Assembly: GCA_022822865.1 (NCBI GenBank)
Contig: JAJDYJ010000070.1
Coordinates: 1-41,884, forward strand
Length of the DNA: 41,884 nt
Direction of reading: 5' to 3'
From: Pseudomonadales bacterium
GTDB lineage: Bacteria > Pseudomonadota > Gammaproteobacteria > Pseudomonadales > Pseudohongiellaceae
Positions 8,841-16,946 of this stretch are shown here, one piece after another (the first letter of the stretch is position 1; each line of letters begins with the position of its first letter). The position numbers and the translations under genes are program-made. Below the pieces are notes generated by a model that saw only the letters and a list, made by a program, of their open reading frames with translations, had not been told where the DNA came from and did not search any database.

Positions 8841-11012
8841 TCAATTCGGCGGCGGGGCGTCGAATGCCGGAACGATCGGCGGAAGCGCGGCGAAGGCCTT
8901 GCCGGAATGGAGCAGGGAAACCGCCGCGATGTCCCCGTCGCAATGCAGTTGGACCGCGCCGCCGGCGAAGCCGTCGGGCAACTCGAACAGCGCGTCCAGG
9001 AACCGGTCCGCGGTGGATTCGCCGGGGACCGATATCGGAGACTCCGCCGCGAGCGCCGTTTCCCGCCCTGCCGTTTCCCGCCCTGCCACATCCAGTGTTG
9101 CCCGGCAGGCGACGGCGGCTTCGGCGCTGTTGCTCAGGAACAGCTCCATGCGTCCGAGCCGGGGTATGACCGGGAAGCGGAACGCCAGCGCGGGCTGGGC
9201 GGTGGATATTGCCGTCATGCCGAGCAGGCCAGCGGTTGCCGATTCCGTCGAAGCCCGGCTCAGCAGGTTGCTTGCATGCACCGGCCCGTCGCAATCGAGC
9301 GTGGCATGGCCGTAGGCAAAGAAATGTCGGCCGAAGCTCGTCATTGAGATCCGGTCGTCGGGGCCGGGCAGGTCGAGTACGGCGCGGAGGAAACCGTCCC
9401 GGGTGACGCCGGCTGCGTTTGCGAAGCGGGCGGTGTTCAATCCCGCGCCATACAGGCGCAGCTCGCAGCGGTTGGCTCCGGCGGAGCGGTTCGTCACCTG
9501 CAGGCGGGACTGGAAACCCGCGCCATCGATCGCCAGGGGCAGAACGCGGGAAAACTGCGACTTTTCCCCGGATTCTTCCGCGGACGTTTCGGCGGCCTCC
9601 AGCGCGGCGAAGACGCCGTTTTCGAGTTGCACGCCCAGGGCCGTTACCGCCCGGCCGCAGGTCACTTCGGCCGTACCGCCGTCTGCGTCCAGCGTAACGA
9701 ATTCGTCCAGAAAGCGGAAGAACGTGGATTCGGCGGGCACGGCGAAACTGCCGCCTTCGGTGGGGGTTCCCTGCGCGGTTTCCACTTCCACCGCGCAGGC
9801 GGCTTCCAGATCGCCGGCGTTGGCGAAGGCCAGCCCGAGGCGGCCGAGTTCGGGCAGCACCGGGAAGCGGAAGACGTTCCCCGCCCTTGCGCTTTCCATG
9901 GTCGTCATGGCCAGCGGCCGGCCGCCGCTTTCCACGCCGAGCAGCAGGCGCGCCACCGCTGGCTGCTCACATGCGAGTGTCGCATAGCCCACCGCCAGAG
10001 GGTGTTCCCCCGTTGTCGTCAGCAAGACGCCGGCGCCGGCCGCGCCGGGGTCGAATTCGGCGGAATTCGCGTCCAGAACGGTCAGGGCGGGATTGTCATC
10101 GAACCGGCCCGTGTCCAGCCCAGGTCCGTGCAGGCCGAGTATGCAGCGGTTGTCCAGGGGCGAGGCGTTGGTGAGGAATAGATTGCCGCGGAAACCGTCA
10201 CCGTCGGCGAACAGCGGAAACGGATGCTCCAGGGCCGCGGCGGAGTATTGCGGCGCCGGAGGTTCGGCTTCGGGATCCGGCGTCGGGTCCGGATCAGGGT
10301 CGGGGTCGGCAGGCGCAGGCGGATCGTCCTTGTCCGTCCGTTCGAACGTGAGCGTGCCGAGCTTGCGGCCATTGAATTTGCCGGAATCGCCGATATACGT
10401 GACGACTCCCCGGGGATTGGTTGCGGGGTTGGACAGCGACCAGCCGCCGCCGTCTTCGGTTCCGGCGTCCCAGGCGTAGAGGTCGATCGAGATCTCGTTC
10501 CGCCAGCCGTCGGCTCCGCGCAGCGAAAGTTTCGACACGCCCACGAACCAGTCCGGCGACGGCGCGATCATTGAAATGACCGAAACCTCGGGCCGCGCGG
10601 AGGTGGTGGTGAAGGTGGCGCTTACCGTGGAGGTCGGACCTATGAACGAACTCCCCGCCGAAATGAACGGCCCGGCGGCCGCATTGGCGCTCACTTCCGC
10701 CCGCAGGCGCGAAGTTGAACCCAACTCGGCGACGTTCTCGATCCCGGGGCTCGCCGAAGCCCCCGCCGCCCAAAGCGTGGCGTCCGGCGCGTGGGGCGCC
10801 CCCACGACCGAAGTGAAGTGAGCGCCGCCGGGCAGGCTGCTGTCGGAAATGTCCGCCGCCGTCCAGTCGCCTGCGAAGGTCATTTCGTAGGTGGCGCTGT
10901 CCGTTTGCGCGGCGGCGGGCGGCACGAATGGCGCAGTGAACAGCAGGCAAAGCGCCAGGGCGCGACGGGAAGCGTGATGATCTTTCACGTGACGTTGCTT
11001 CGGAAAGGGCAC
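8841..11012 (-). CDS. Secreted Spondin-domain protein with two copies of a C-terminal beta-rich unit
   Basis: 723 residues from GTG at 11012; an in-frame GTG at 10988 is an equally possible start, and neither has a clear Shine-Dalgarno. A signal peptide is evident (hydrophobic core ALALCLLFTAPFV, cleavage near AAA-Q at residues 33-36). Residues about 38-230 match the Spondin_N fold (F-x-G-D-W-T near the start; SPDWFVGV and WRNEISIDLYAWDAGTEDGG blocks). A Pro/Asp linker (DPDPDPDP) follows. Two homologous units then begin FPLFADGDGF (about 10216) and LPLAIDGAGF (about 9542), each with N-R-C and GPGL/GAGL motifs and a FRFPV block. The same unit starts the truncated gene at 41557. Probably an exported or cell-surface protein; the role of the C-terminal unit is unknown. 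Confidence 0.8.
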   Translation of the reverse strand: MPFPKQRHVKDHHASRRALALCLLFTAPFVPPAAAQTDSATYEMTFAGDWTAADISDSSLPGGAHFTSVVGAPHAPDATLWAAGASASPGIENVAELGSTSRLRAEVSANAAAGPFISAGSSFIGPTSTVSATFTTTSARPEVSVISMIAPSPDWFVGVSKLSLRGADGWRNEISIDLYAWDAGTEDGGGWSLSNPATNPRGVVTYIGDSGKFNGRKLGTLTFERTDKDDPPAPADPDPDPDPTPDPEAEPPAPQYSAAALEHPFPLFADGDGFRGNLFLTNASPLDNRCILGLHGPGLDTGRFDDNPALTVLDANSAEFDPGAAGAGVLLTTTGEHPLAVGYATLACEQPAVARLLLGVESGGRPLAMTTMESARAGNVFRFPVLPELGRLGLAFANAGDLEAACAVEVETAQGTPTEGGSFAVPAESTFFRFLDEFVTLDADGGTAEVTCGRAVTALGVQLENGVFAALEAAETSAEESGEKSQFSRVLPLAIDGAGFQSRLQVTNRSAGANRCELRLYGAGLNTARFANAAGVTRDGFLRAVLDLPGPDDRISMTSFGRHFFAYGHATLDCDGPVHASNLLSRASTESATAGLLGMTAISTAQPALAFRFPVIPRLGRMELFLSNSAEAAVACRATLDVAGRETAGRETALAAESPISVPGESTADRFLDALFELPDGFAGGAVQLHCDGDIAAVSLLHSGKAFAALPPIVPAFDAPPPN

Positions 11013-11113
11013 AGTGTATCACTATCAGAAACCGCGAAGCCCCCGAAGCCGCGCTTCCCGCCGACGCGAACCGCGAAGCTTCCATTACGTTTGATTGCGC
11101 GTAAAATGGCCCG

Positions 11114-12175
11114 GTGACCAGAATTGCCCCCTTTATCCTGTTGTTGCTGGCAAGCCTGTCGTCCTGCAGCGACGAACTGAGCCGGGCGCGGCCCTACGTG
11201 CTGACTACCGCCACCACGGGCGGAGTCTTTTATCCCGTGGGGGTCGCCATCGCCACCATCGCCCACGCGGAATTGTCCGCTACCGAGAACATCTCGATGA
11301 CGGCGATCAGTTCCGCCGGGTCGATGGAAAATCTCAAGTTGCTGCGCGACAACCAGGCGCAGTTCGCGATATTGCAAGGCCCGTTCGGCGCCTGGTCCTG
11401 GACCGGCGAAGGTCCGGTGCGCGAGCCGCAAACGCATATCCGCTCGGTCAGCGCCTTGTGGAAGAACGTCGAGCATTTCGTGCTGTTGACGGAACTCGTC
11501 ACTTCCGGCGGCATCATGGACCTGAACAATCTCGACGGCGAGCGCTATGTGCTCGGCGCGCGCAATTCGGGCGCCGAACAGACCGGCCGCTTCATCCTCG
11601 AAACGCTCGGCGTCGATTACGAAGACAAGTTCTCCCTGGCCTACATGGGTTACGGGCCCACGGTAGGCGCCATCCAGGACGGCAATATCGTCGGCATGAA
11701 CATCCCCGCCGGCGCGCCGGTGAGCTCGATCACGCAGGCTTACGCGATGATGGGCGAGCGCATGACGATCCTGAACTGGTCCCAGCAGGAACTCGACCTG
11801 ATCAATTCCCGTTATCCGCTCTGGGACTGGTACGATTTTCCGCCGCTCACCTATCCGAACCAGACCGAGCCGGTGCGCACCGTGGCCTCGCCCAATGTGC
11901 TCGTGACCCGGGTCGATATCCCGGAAGAGGCGGTCTACCGGATCACCCGGGTGATCTGGGAGAATCTGGCCACCTTGCAGGAGATTCACGGCGCGACCCG
12001 GGACATGCGGCCCGAGATCGCTATCGCGGGTCTCGGCGCGCCGCTGCATGCCGGCGCGTTGCGTTACTATCGGGAAGTCGGGCTGGAAATTCCCGAGCGC
12101 CTGTTGCTCGAAGAGCCCTCGACCGGCGCTGAAACCGGCCTGGACATCGAAACCGGGCGAAGAGCCGACCCATGA
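11114..12175 (+). CDS. TAXI-family TRAP transporter solute-binding lipoprotein
   Basis: 353 residues from GTG at 11114. A short hydrophobic leader ends in a lipobox-like LSSC (residues 15-18), so the protein is probably a lipid-anchored periplasmic receptor. The block TTATTGGVFYPVGVAIA is the usual N-terminal signature of TAXI receptors (periplasmic binding proteins of TRAP transporters), followed by SAGSMENLKLL and AQFAILQG. It is somewhat longer than typical members (about 320 residues). The last codons overlap the start of the permease (ATGA at 12172), so the pair is translationally coupled. Its ligand cannot be read from sequence; TAXI systems usually take up small organic acids with a Na+ or H+ gradient. 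Confidence 0.88.
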   Translation: MTRIAPFILLLLASLSSCSDELSRARPYVLTTATTGGVFYPVGVAIATIAHAELSATENISMTAISSAGSMENLKLLRDNQAQFAILQGPFGAWSWTGEGPVREPQTHIRSVSALWKNVEHFVLLTELVTSGGIMDLNNLDGERYVLGARNSGAEQTGRFILETLGVDYEDKFSLAYMGYGPTVGAIQDGNIVGMNIPAGAPVSSITQAYAMMGERMTILNWSQQELDLINSRYPLWDWYDFPPLTYPNQTEPVRTVASPNVLVTRVDIPEEAVYRITRVIWENLATLQEIHGATRDMRPEIAIAGLGAPLHAGALRYYREVGLEIPERLLLEEPSTGAETGLDIETGRRADP

Positions 12176-14208
12176 CTTCTACGCCGTTGCGCTGGGCCGC
12201 GTTCTTCTTCGCGCTTTTCCATATTTATTGCAATGTGTTCGCCAGCATTTCCGAGTTGTGGCTGTCGGCCATCCATTTCGGCGGCTTCGTGGCGATCTGC
12301 GCCTTGATGGCCAACGAGGCCCCCAATCTGACGCGCAAGTCGCCTTATTACTGGGTCAACATCGGCCTCGCGCTGCTGGCGGTGGCGACTTCGAGCTACC
12401 TGATCCTGTTCGAAAACGCGCTCTACGCACGAGAGACCGAATACATCCTCAGCGACTACGTATTCTCGATCTTCGCCATCGGTCTGGCGATAGAGTTCAC
12501 GCGCCGCACCACGGGCTGGTTCATGCCGGTGCTGATTGCGATCAGTCTTTCGTACATCCTGTTTCTGGGACGCTACATCAGCGGCGTATTCGCCTTTCCG
12601 GGGCTCAACCTGGAAACCGTGCTTTATCGCAGCTTTTTTACCAGCGAAGGCATGTTCGGGCTTACCGCCCAGATCTCGTCGACTTTCGTCTTCATGTTCA
12701 TCATCTTCGGCGCCTTCCTGCTCAAGTCCGGCGCCGGGGACTTCATCGTGCGCCTCGCGCAATGTCTCGCCGGCCGCTTTACCGGTGGCGCGGGGCTGGT
12801 AGCGGTGATCGGTTCGGGCCTGATGGGGTCGGTGTCCGGGTCGGCGGTGGCGAATACGGTATCCACCGGCGTCATCACCATTCCCATGATGCGCAAATCG
12901 GGCTTTCAACCGCGTTTCGCGGCTGGCGTGGAAGCGGCATCGTCGACCGGCGGAGCGCTGATGCCGCCGGTCATGGGGGCGGGCGCCTTCGTACTCGCAA
13001 GTTACACCCAGATTCCCTATCTGACAGTGATCGGCGCCTCGATCCTGCCGGCCTTGCTGTATTTCCTCACGGTTTCCTTCTTCGTGCGGATCGAGGCCAA
13101 ACGAATGGGACTCGCGCCGGTGCTGGCCAGGGATGCGGAGAAGGTGTCCACGGTACTCAGGGAAGGCTGGCATTTCATCATCCCCATCGCGACGCTGGTG
13201 GGATTTCTCGTCAGCGGGCGCACGCCGACGACTTCGGCGGCGTTCGCCACGATCAGCGTGATCCTTGCGTCGTGGATTTCGCCGCGGCCGATGCGTCTGA
13301 CCGACATCTTCGAAGCCGTGGTCAACGGCGTGAAGACGATGGTTTCCACCGCGCTGCTGCTCGTGGCGGTCGGCATCATCATCAATGTCGTGACGACCAC
13401 GGGCGTCGGCAACGCCTTTTCCCTGATGATCGCCGACTGGGCCGGAGGCTCGCTGCTGATCACGCTTGTGCTCGTCGCGCTGGCGTCTCTCGTGCTCGGC
13501 ATGGGCTTGCCCGTGACCGCTTCCTATATCGTGCTCGCTACCTTGTCGGCGCCGTTGATTTTCGACCTGATCAGCCAGTCGCAATTACTGGAAGCGCTGC
13601 AAGCTCCTGATATTCCTTCGAATGTTGCCGCCACAATCGGCCTTTTCGGTGGCGACGCCGCGGTCGCCCTGCAGGAAATGCCGCTCCAGATGAAGCAATT
13701 GATCCGCGCTGAAATGCTGCCCGCGGATTTGCTCATGGGCATGTTGCTGAGCGCGCACCTGATCATTTTCTGGTTGTCCCAGGACAGTAACGTCACGCCG
13801 CCGGTATGCCTGGTGTCCTTCGCCGCGGCAGGCATCGCGGGCACGCGCCCGATCGCCACCGGATTCACGAGCTGGAAGATCGCCAAGGGCCTGTATCTGA
13901 TTCCAGTGCTGTTCGCTTTTTCGCCGCTGATTTCAGGCACGCTCGCCGAACGCCTTGAAGTATTCGCCTGGGCCGTTCCTGGCTTGTATTGCCTCGCCGG
14001 GCTCCTGCAATGGCATCTGGAAAAGCCGATCAACGCGGTGCTCGCGGTATTGCTCGCCGTCAGCGCGGCCCTGCTGCTGTGGACGCCGTTTCCGATTTAT
14101 TTTCACGCGGCCGGCGCTGCCTTGCTGGTCGGCATAGTCGTCTGGCAACGCTCGTTCGTTGCGGCCCCGGCCCCATTGGCAAAAGTAGAAGTTGAGGAGG
14201 TTTCATGA
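12172..14208 (+). CDS. TRAP transporter fused permease (TAXI type)
   Basis: 678 residues, a polytopic membrane protein formed by fusion of the small (DctQ-like) and large (DctM-like) TRAP membrane subunits, as usual for TAXI systems. The first helices form the small part. The large part carries GSGLMGSVSGSAVANTV and MPPVMGAGAFVLASY, the conserved DctM-type substrate and ion pathway blocks, and later LVLGMGLPVTASYIVLA. It moves the ligand delivered by the 11114-12175 lipoprotein across the inner membrane. The ATG at 12172 overlaps the receptor stop, and its own stop (14206-14208) overlaps the next start, so three genes form a tight operon. Confidence 0.93.
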   Translation: MTSTPLRWAAFFFALFHIYCNVFASISELWLSAIHFGGFVAICALMANEAPNLTRKSPYYWVNIGLALLAVATSSYLILFENALYARETEYILSDYVFSIFAIGLAIEFTRRTTGWFMPVLIAISLSYILFLGRYISGVFAFPGLNLETVLYRSFFTSEGMFGLTAQISSTFVFMFIIFGAFLLKSGAGDFIVRLAQCLAGRFTGGAGLVAVIGSGLMGSVSGSAVANTVSTGVITIPMMRKSGFQPRFAAGVEAASSTGGALMPPVMGAGAFVLASYTQIPYLTVIGASILPALLYFLTVSFFVRIEAKRMGLAPVLARDAEKVSTVLREGWHFIIPIATLVGFLVSGRTPTTSAAFATISVILASWISPRPMRLTDIFEAVVNGVKTMVSTALLLVAVGIIINVVTTTGVGNAFSLMIADWAGGSLLITLVLVALASLVLGMGLPVTASYIVLATLSAPLIFDLISQSQLLEALQAPDIPSNVAATIGLFGGDAAVALQEMPLQMKQLIRAEMLPADLLMGMLLSAHLIIFWLSQDSNVTPPVCLVSFAAAGIAGTRPIATGFTSWKIAKGLYLIPVLFAFSPLISGTLAERLEVFAWAVPGLYCLAGLLQWHLEKPINAVLAVLLAVSAALLLWTPFPIYFHAAGAALLVGIVVWQRSFVAAPAPLAKVEVEEVS

Positions 14209-15215
14209 GTTCTCGAACAGCGCGGCAGATTCAGATGGTCAGCCGTCCGGCAGGCATGCCGGGACAGGAGCATTTCAGGATGGTGGAGGTCGAATTGCCG
14301 GCCCCGGAGGCAGGGCAGGTACTGGTGGAAAACCGCTACATGTCGGTAGACCCGTACATGCGCGGGCGCATGCGCGCCGAGGGCGTGTACGCTGCGCCAT
14401 ATCCCCTGAACGCACCCTTGTATGGCGGCGCGGTCGGCGAAGTGCTCGAATCCGGTGACGAGAATCTGCAGCCCGGCGATATCGTCCTCAGTCAGGGCGC
14501 CTGGCAGGACCGTCTGCTCACCAGGGCCTCCCGCGTGCAACGCCTTGAACCCTTCGACCCCGAGCGGATTTCGCTTTATCTCGGCACCCTGGGCATGCCC
14601 GGCATGACCGCCTATGTCGGCCTGAATCGCTTCGGCGAGCCGAAAGAGGGCGAAACCGTGTTCGTATCGGCTGCTTCCGGCGCGGTCGGCGCCAATGTCT
14701 GCCAGATCGCGAAAATGAAAGGCTGCCGGGTCGTCGGCAGCGTCGGCAGCGACGCCAAGGCCGAATACCTGAACGCGGAATGCGGCGTCGATGAGACGAT
14801 CAATTACCGTACCTGCGGCGATCTGACGGAAGCCTTGCGGGCAGCCGCCCCGGACGGCGTAGACGTCTATTTCGAAAACGTCGGCGGCGAACATCTGCAG
14901 GCCGCGCTCAACGCCATGAATCCGTTTGGCCGCATCGCCGCCTGCGGCATGATCTCGACCTACAACGACGCCGAGCCGGTACCCGGCCCGAACAACCTGA
15001 TGCTGATCGTCGGCAAGAAAGTGCGCATCAACGGCTTCATCGTTTTCGACCACAACGACATGCGCGAAGACTTCCTCAGGGACATGTCCGGATGGATCGA
15101 GTCCGGCCGGGTCCGCGCTCGCGAAACCGTCGTCGAAGGCCTCGAAAACGCCGTCGACGCCTTCCTCGCCCTGTTCTCCGGCGACAACTTCGGCAAGATG
15201 GTCGTGAAGTTATAG
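14205..15215 (+). CDS. NADP-dependent zinc-free MDR oxidoreductase (CurA / leukotriene B4 dehydrogenase-like)
   Basis: 336 residues, start ATG at 14205 behind GAGGAGG (14192-14198), overlapping the permease stop by 4 nt. The N-terminal block VDPYMRGRM is characteristic of this zinc-independent MDR branch. The Rossmann nucleotide-binding turn is SAASGAVGANVCQIAK, followed by VDVYFENVGGEHLQAAL and the C-terminal block with PGPNNL. Members reduce carbon-carbon double bonds conjugated to a carbonyl, using NADPH in the cytoplasm. Coupling to a TRAP transporter suggests that the imported compound, or a product of it, is its substrate; that is inference. The operon appears to end here, before an A/T-richer patch. 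Confidence 0.9.
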   Translation: MSSRTARQIQMVSRPAGMPGQEHFRMVEVELPAPEAGQVLVENRYMSVDPYMRGRMRAEGVYAAPYPLNAPLYGGAVGEVLESGDENLQPGDIVLSQGAWQDRLLTRASRVQRLEPFDPERISLYLGTLGMPGMTAYVGLNRFGEPKEGETVFVSAASGAVGANVCQIAKMKGCRVVGSVGSDAKAEYLNAECGVDETINYRTCGDLTEALRAAAPDGVDVYFENVGGEHLQAALNAMNPFGRIAACGMISTYNDAEPVPGPNNLMLIVGKKVRINGFIVFDHNDMREDFLRDMSGWIESGRVRARETVVEGLENAVDAFLALFSGDNFGKMVVKL

Positions 15216-15242
15216 GAATTGGGGAGCACGGGAGGGCAATAC

Positions 15243-15611
15243 ATGTCTGTACCAGATTTCGAGACTTTGCTATTGCCAGTCCTAAAGGCGATAAGCAGTC
15301 GAAATGAAATAGCACTATCTGAAGTGCGAGGCATAGTCGCGTCGAATCTCGGGTTAACCGGAAAAGATCTGAATGAGACCATGGAGAGTGGTCAGCAAAC
15401 GTTTAACAATCGCGTAAACTGGGCCGCGAACTACTTCGAGATCGCGGGAATCGTGGCCCGGGTTCGTCGGGGAGTATACCGAACGAACGATGAAGGCAAG
15501 CAGTTATTGGAAAAAGGTCTTACGCGAATTGACTACGATATTCTTCGGCAGTATCCCGGTTACGCAAGCTGGGAAAAGCGAGGAAGACAGAAAACTCCAC
15601 GCCTTCAGTAG
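15243..15611 (+). CDS. Stand-alone Mrr N-terminal (winged-helix) domain protein
   Basis: 122 residues from ATG at 15243, chosen because GGAGGG (15231-15236) sits 6 nt upstream; the frame also runs up to a TTG at 15219. The sequence matches the Mrr_N domain of the Mrr restriction family: FETLLLPVLKAI, ALSEVRGIVA, NRVNWAANYFEIAG, VRRGVYRTNDEGKQLLEKG and the closing IDYDILRQYPGYASWEKR. Intact Mrr proteins run to about 300 residues with a PD-(D/E)XK nuclease after this domain; here the protein stops straight after it. Either it is a remnant of a nuclease or a domain kept as a DNA-binding protein. The surrounding DNA is A/T-richer than the flanks and carries other broken restriction genes. Confidence 0.75.
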   Translation: MSVPDFETLLLPVLKAISSRNEIALSEVRGIVASNLGLTGKDLNETMESGQQTFNNRVNWAANYFEIAGIVARVRRGVYRTNDEGKQLLEKGLTRIDYDILRQYPGYASWEKRGRQKTPRLQ

Positions 15612-15674
15612 AAATCGCTAGCGACTAGTTGAAGGCAAGACCAGAAAAGCAAGGTAATTCGAACGGCTGGGAAC

Positions 15675-15840
15675 ATGGCCGATACACTAACCAAGGCCGA
15701 GCGTAGCGAGCGGATGCGCCGTGTGCGCTTGAAGGATAGCAAGGCGGAAATGGCGGTTCGCAGTCTGGCTCACCGTATGGGCTACCGATTTCGCCTGCAT
15801 CGAAAAAATCTGCCGGGAACACCAGATATAGTGATGCCCC
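15675..15840 (+). pseudogene. vsr: 5' fragment of very-short-patch repair endonuclease gene (vsr)
   Basis: Reading from ATG at 15675, the first 55 or so codons match Vsr: ERSERMRRVRLKDSKAEM, SLAHRMGYRFRLHRK and LPGTPDIV, where the Asp corresponds to the catalytic Asp of E. coli Vsr (D51 as I recall). The expected following part, with the Trp/His-rich HGCFWH block and zinc-binding Cys/His, is absent. The frame continues as unrelated residues to a stop at 16008-16010. Homology breaks between about 15835 and 15848. Vsr nicks T:G mismatches made by deamination at m5C sites, so it normally accompanies a cytosine methyltransferase; none is present here. Confidence 0.75.
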
Positions 15841-15844
15841 TTCC

Positions 15845-16042
15845 ACGCGGGCGAATCGGCGATCGCCTTGGGATACTCTTCATCCAGGACGAGACTGGGC
15901 TTGGAGCGATCCGGATATGGAAAATGCCAGAAGCGAAGAACGAATACTCTCGGACATTCAGTCGCACCTCGGTTCAACCACGATCTATCGCGATGTCGAT
16001 CAATTGCTAAAGGGATTCCTGGAAGAGCTATCTCAGCTATAA
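15845..16042 (+). pseudogene. 3' fragment resembling the C-terminus of an Eco29kI-type restriction endonuclease
   Basis: Shifted one frame from the vsr fragment, codons from about 15845 to the TAA at 16040-16042 read smoothly and include RSPWDTLHPGRDWA (15863-15904). This recalls the W-D-x-LHPGR-x-WA block near the end of Eco29kI-family GIY-YIG restriction enzymes, as I remember that family. It then runs through ENARSEERILSDIQSHLG to LEELSQL. No start codon or N-terminal domain is present. Together with the upstream vsr piece this looks like a deletion joining two neighbouring restriction-modification genes. The family match is from memory and needs a profile search. Confidence 0.45.
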
Positions 16043-16051
16043 AGAAACCGA

Positions 16052-16744
16052 TTACGGCCATTCGATTAGCTTTAGTTCTTCCAGCCGGATAGCCATGGTC
16101 GTAACTGACACCCGAAATCTCTGCGCCAAAGATGGACGATGTCTACCGCTAAGAATTTGGCAGCGTGCAAGCGCTTTTTCTCTCACCTTCGTTCCGGGGT
16201 CGGAGTCAAGCAATTCGTCTACACGCTCCGGGCAAATCGACTGGGCGACGGTGTTATTGAAGGCTAACTTTTCAGTACCAAATCGTATTCTGAATTCCCT
16301 GAGGACTTGCTTTCGGGGCATTAGAAACAACGCGGCGAAGTGGTCTGCCTCGCGTTCCTGATCCGACCTGACATGGTTAAGCCCACTGCCATCGAGTGGC
16401 ATATCTCGATGCAACATTTCACGAGGATGCAACTCCCAGTGACCGCATTCGTGGGCGCCGGTATAGCGTCGAACTGGTATTGGAAAATTGGGATCTATAG
16501 CGATTTGATTTGATGGCCGATGAATAAGCCCGGCAGTTTGCATCATTCGGCCCTTATACGAGAAAGGCTGCAGTGCAAGCCCTGGTTGTTCGACAAAGGT
16601 GGCTCCCAGCACTTGTGCCAGGAATCTCGGCTCCAGCAATTCGAGCGGGTCACCGCTGTATTTTGGATGCAGCAACTCAACCGATCGAAGAATCTCTCTC
16701 TGAAGGGCTATCACTCGTTGTTCGATTTGTTCTCGAGGCAACAT
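16052..16744 (-). CDS. ImmA/IrrE family zinc metallopeptidase
   Basis: 230 residues. The HExxH zinc motif is visible as HECGH (residues 98-102), followed by EREADHFAALFLMP (about 130-143), the usual third-ligand helix. These proteins cleave or inactivate partner repressors, as in ICEBs1 ImmA acting on ImmR or Deinococcus IrrE/PprI acting on DdrO. The normal partner, an XRE-type regulator, is not encoded next to it. Its neighbours are restriction-modification remnants, converging from the other strand with a 9-nt gap. A near-consensus promoter with a palindrome in the spacer lies just upstream (16778-16805). The C-terminal third (about 190-230) ends in a short helix-turn-helix-like stretch, SLAQRFRVSVTTMAIRLEEL, that could contact DNA. 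Substrate unknown. Confidence 0.85.
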   Translation of the reverse strand: MLPREQIEQRVIALQREILRSVELLHPKYSGDPLELLEPRFLAQVLGATFVEQPGLALQPFSYKGRMMQTAGLIHRPSNQIAIDPNFPIPVRRYTGAHECGHWELHPREMLHRDMPLDGSGLNHVRSDQEREADHFAALFLMPRKQVLREFRIRFGTEKLAFNNTVAQSICPERVDELLDSDPGTKVREKALARCQILSGRHRPSLAQRFRVSVTTMAIRLEELKLIEWP

Positions 16745-16777
16745 CTATCCACACCCCATATAGTGCTTGAGAGAGAA

Positions 16778-16814
16778 ATAATACACCACATATGGTGGTT
16801 GTCAACAATTTGAC
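16778..16814 (-). promoter_or_regulatory. Promoter of the ImmA/IrrE gene with two inverted repeats
   Basis: On the minus strand, TTGACA (16805-16800) and TATTAT (16783-16778) are separated by 16 nt, a near-consensus sigma-70 promoter about 34 nt before the ATG at 16744. The spacer is filled by ACCAC-N5-GTGGT (16785-16799). A second exact inverted repeat, GTCAA-CAAT-TTGAC (16801-16814), covers the -35 box. This arrangement fits tight repression by a dimeric regulator. Confidence 0.7.
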
Positions 16815-16848
16815 GATTATTCCTAAAATAGACCTCCAAATGGCCCCT

Positions 16849-16924
16849 GCGGCGAATAATGCCCATATTCACCGTACATATTGCGGCGATTATGCTTGCC
16901 CTTGCGGTGAATAACAGCTATAAA
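16849..16924 (+). promoter_or_regulatory. Promoter and repeated operator-like sites of the fic gene
   Basis: A plausible sigma-70 promoter is TTGCCC (16896-16901), a 17-nt spacer, and TATAAA (16919-16924), giving a transcript start about 15 nt before the Fic ATG. Around it lie GCGGCGAATAAT (16849-16860), GCGGCGATTAT (16883-16893) and GCGGTGAATAA (16904-16914, in the spacer). TATTCACCG (16866-16874) is the exact reverse complement of CGGTGAATA at 16905-16913. Probably binding sites for a repressor; its gene is not obvious. Confidence 0.55.
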
Positions 16925-16946
16925 CACCGCAAAAGGTGCGGCGAAA

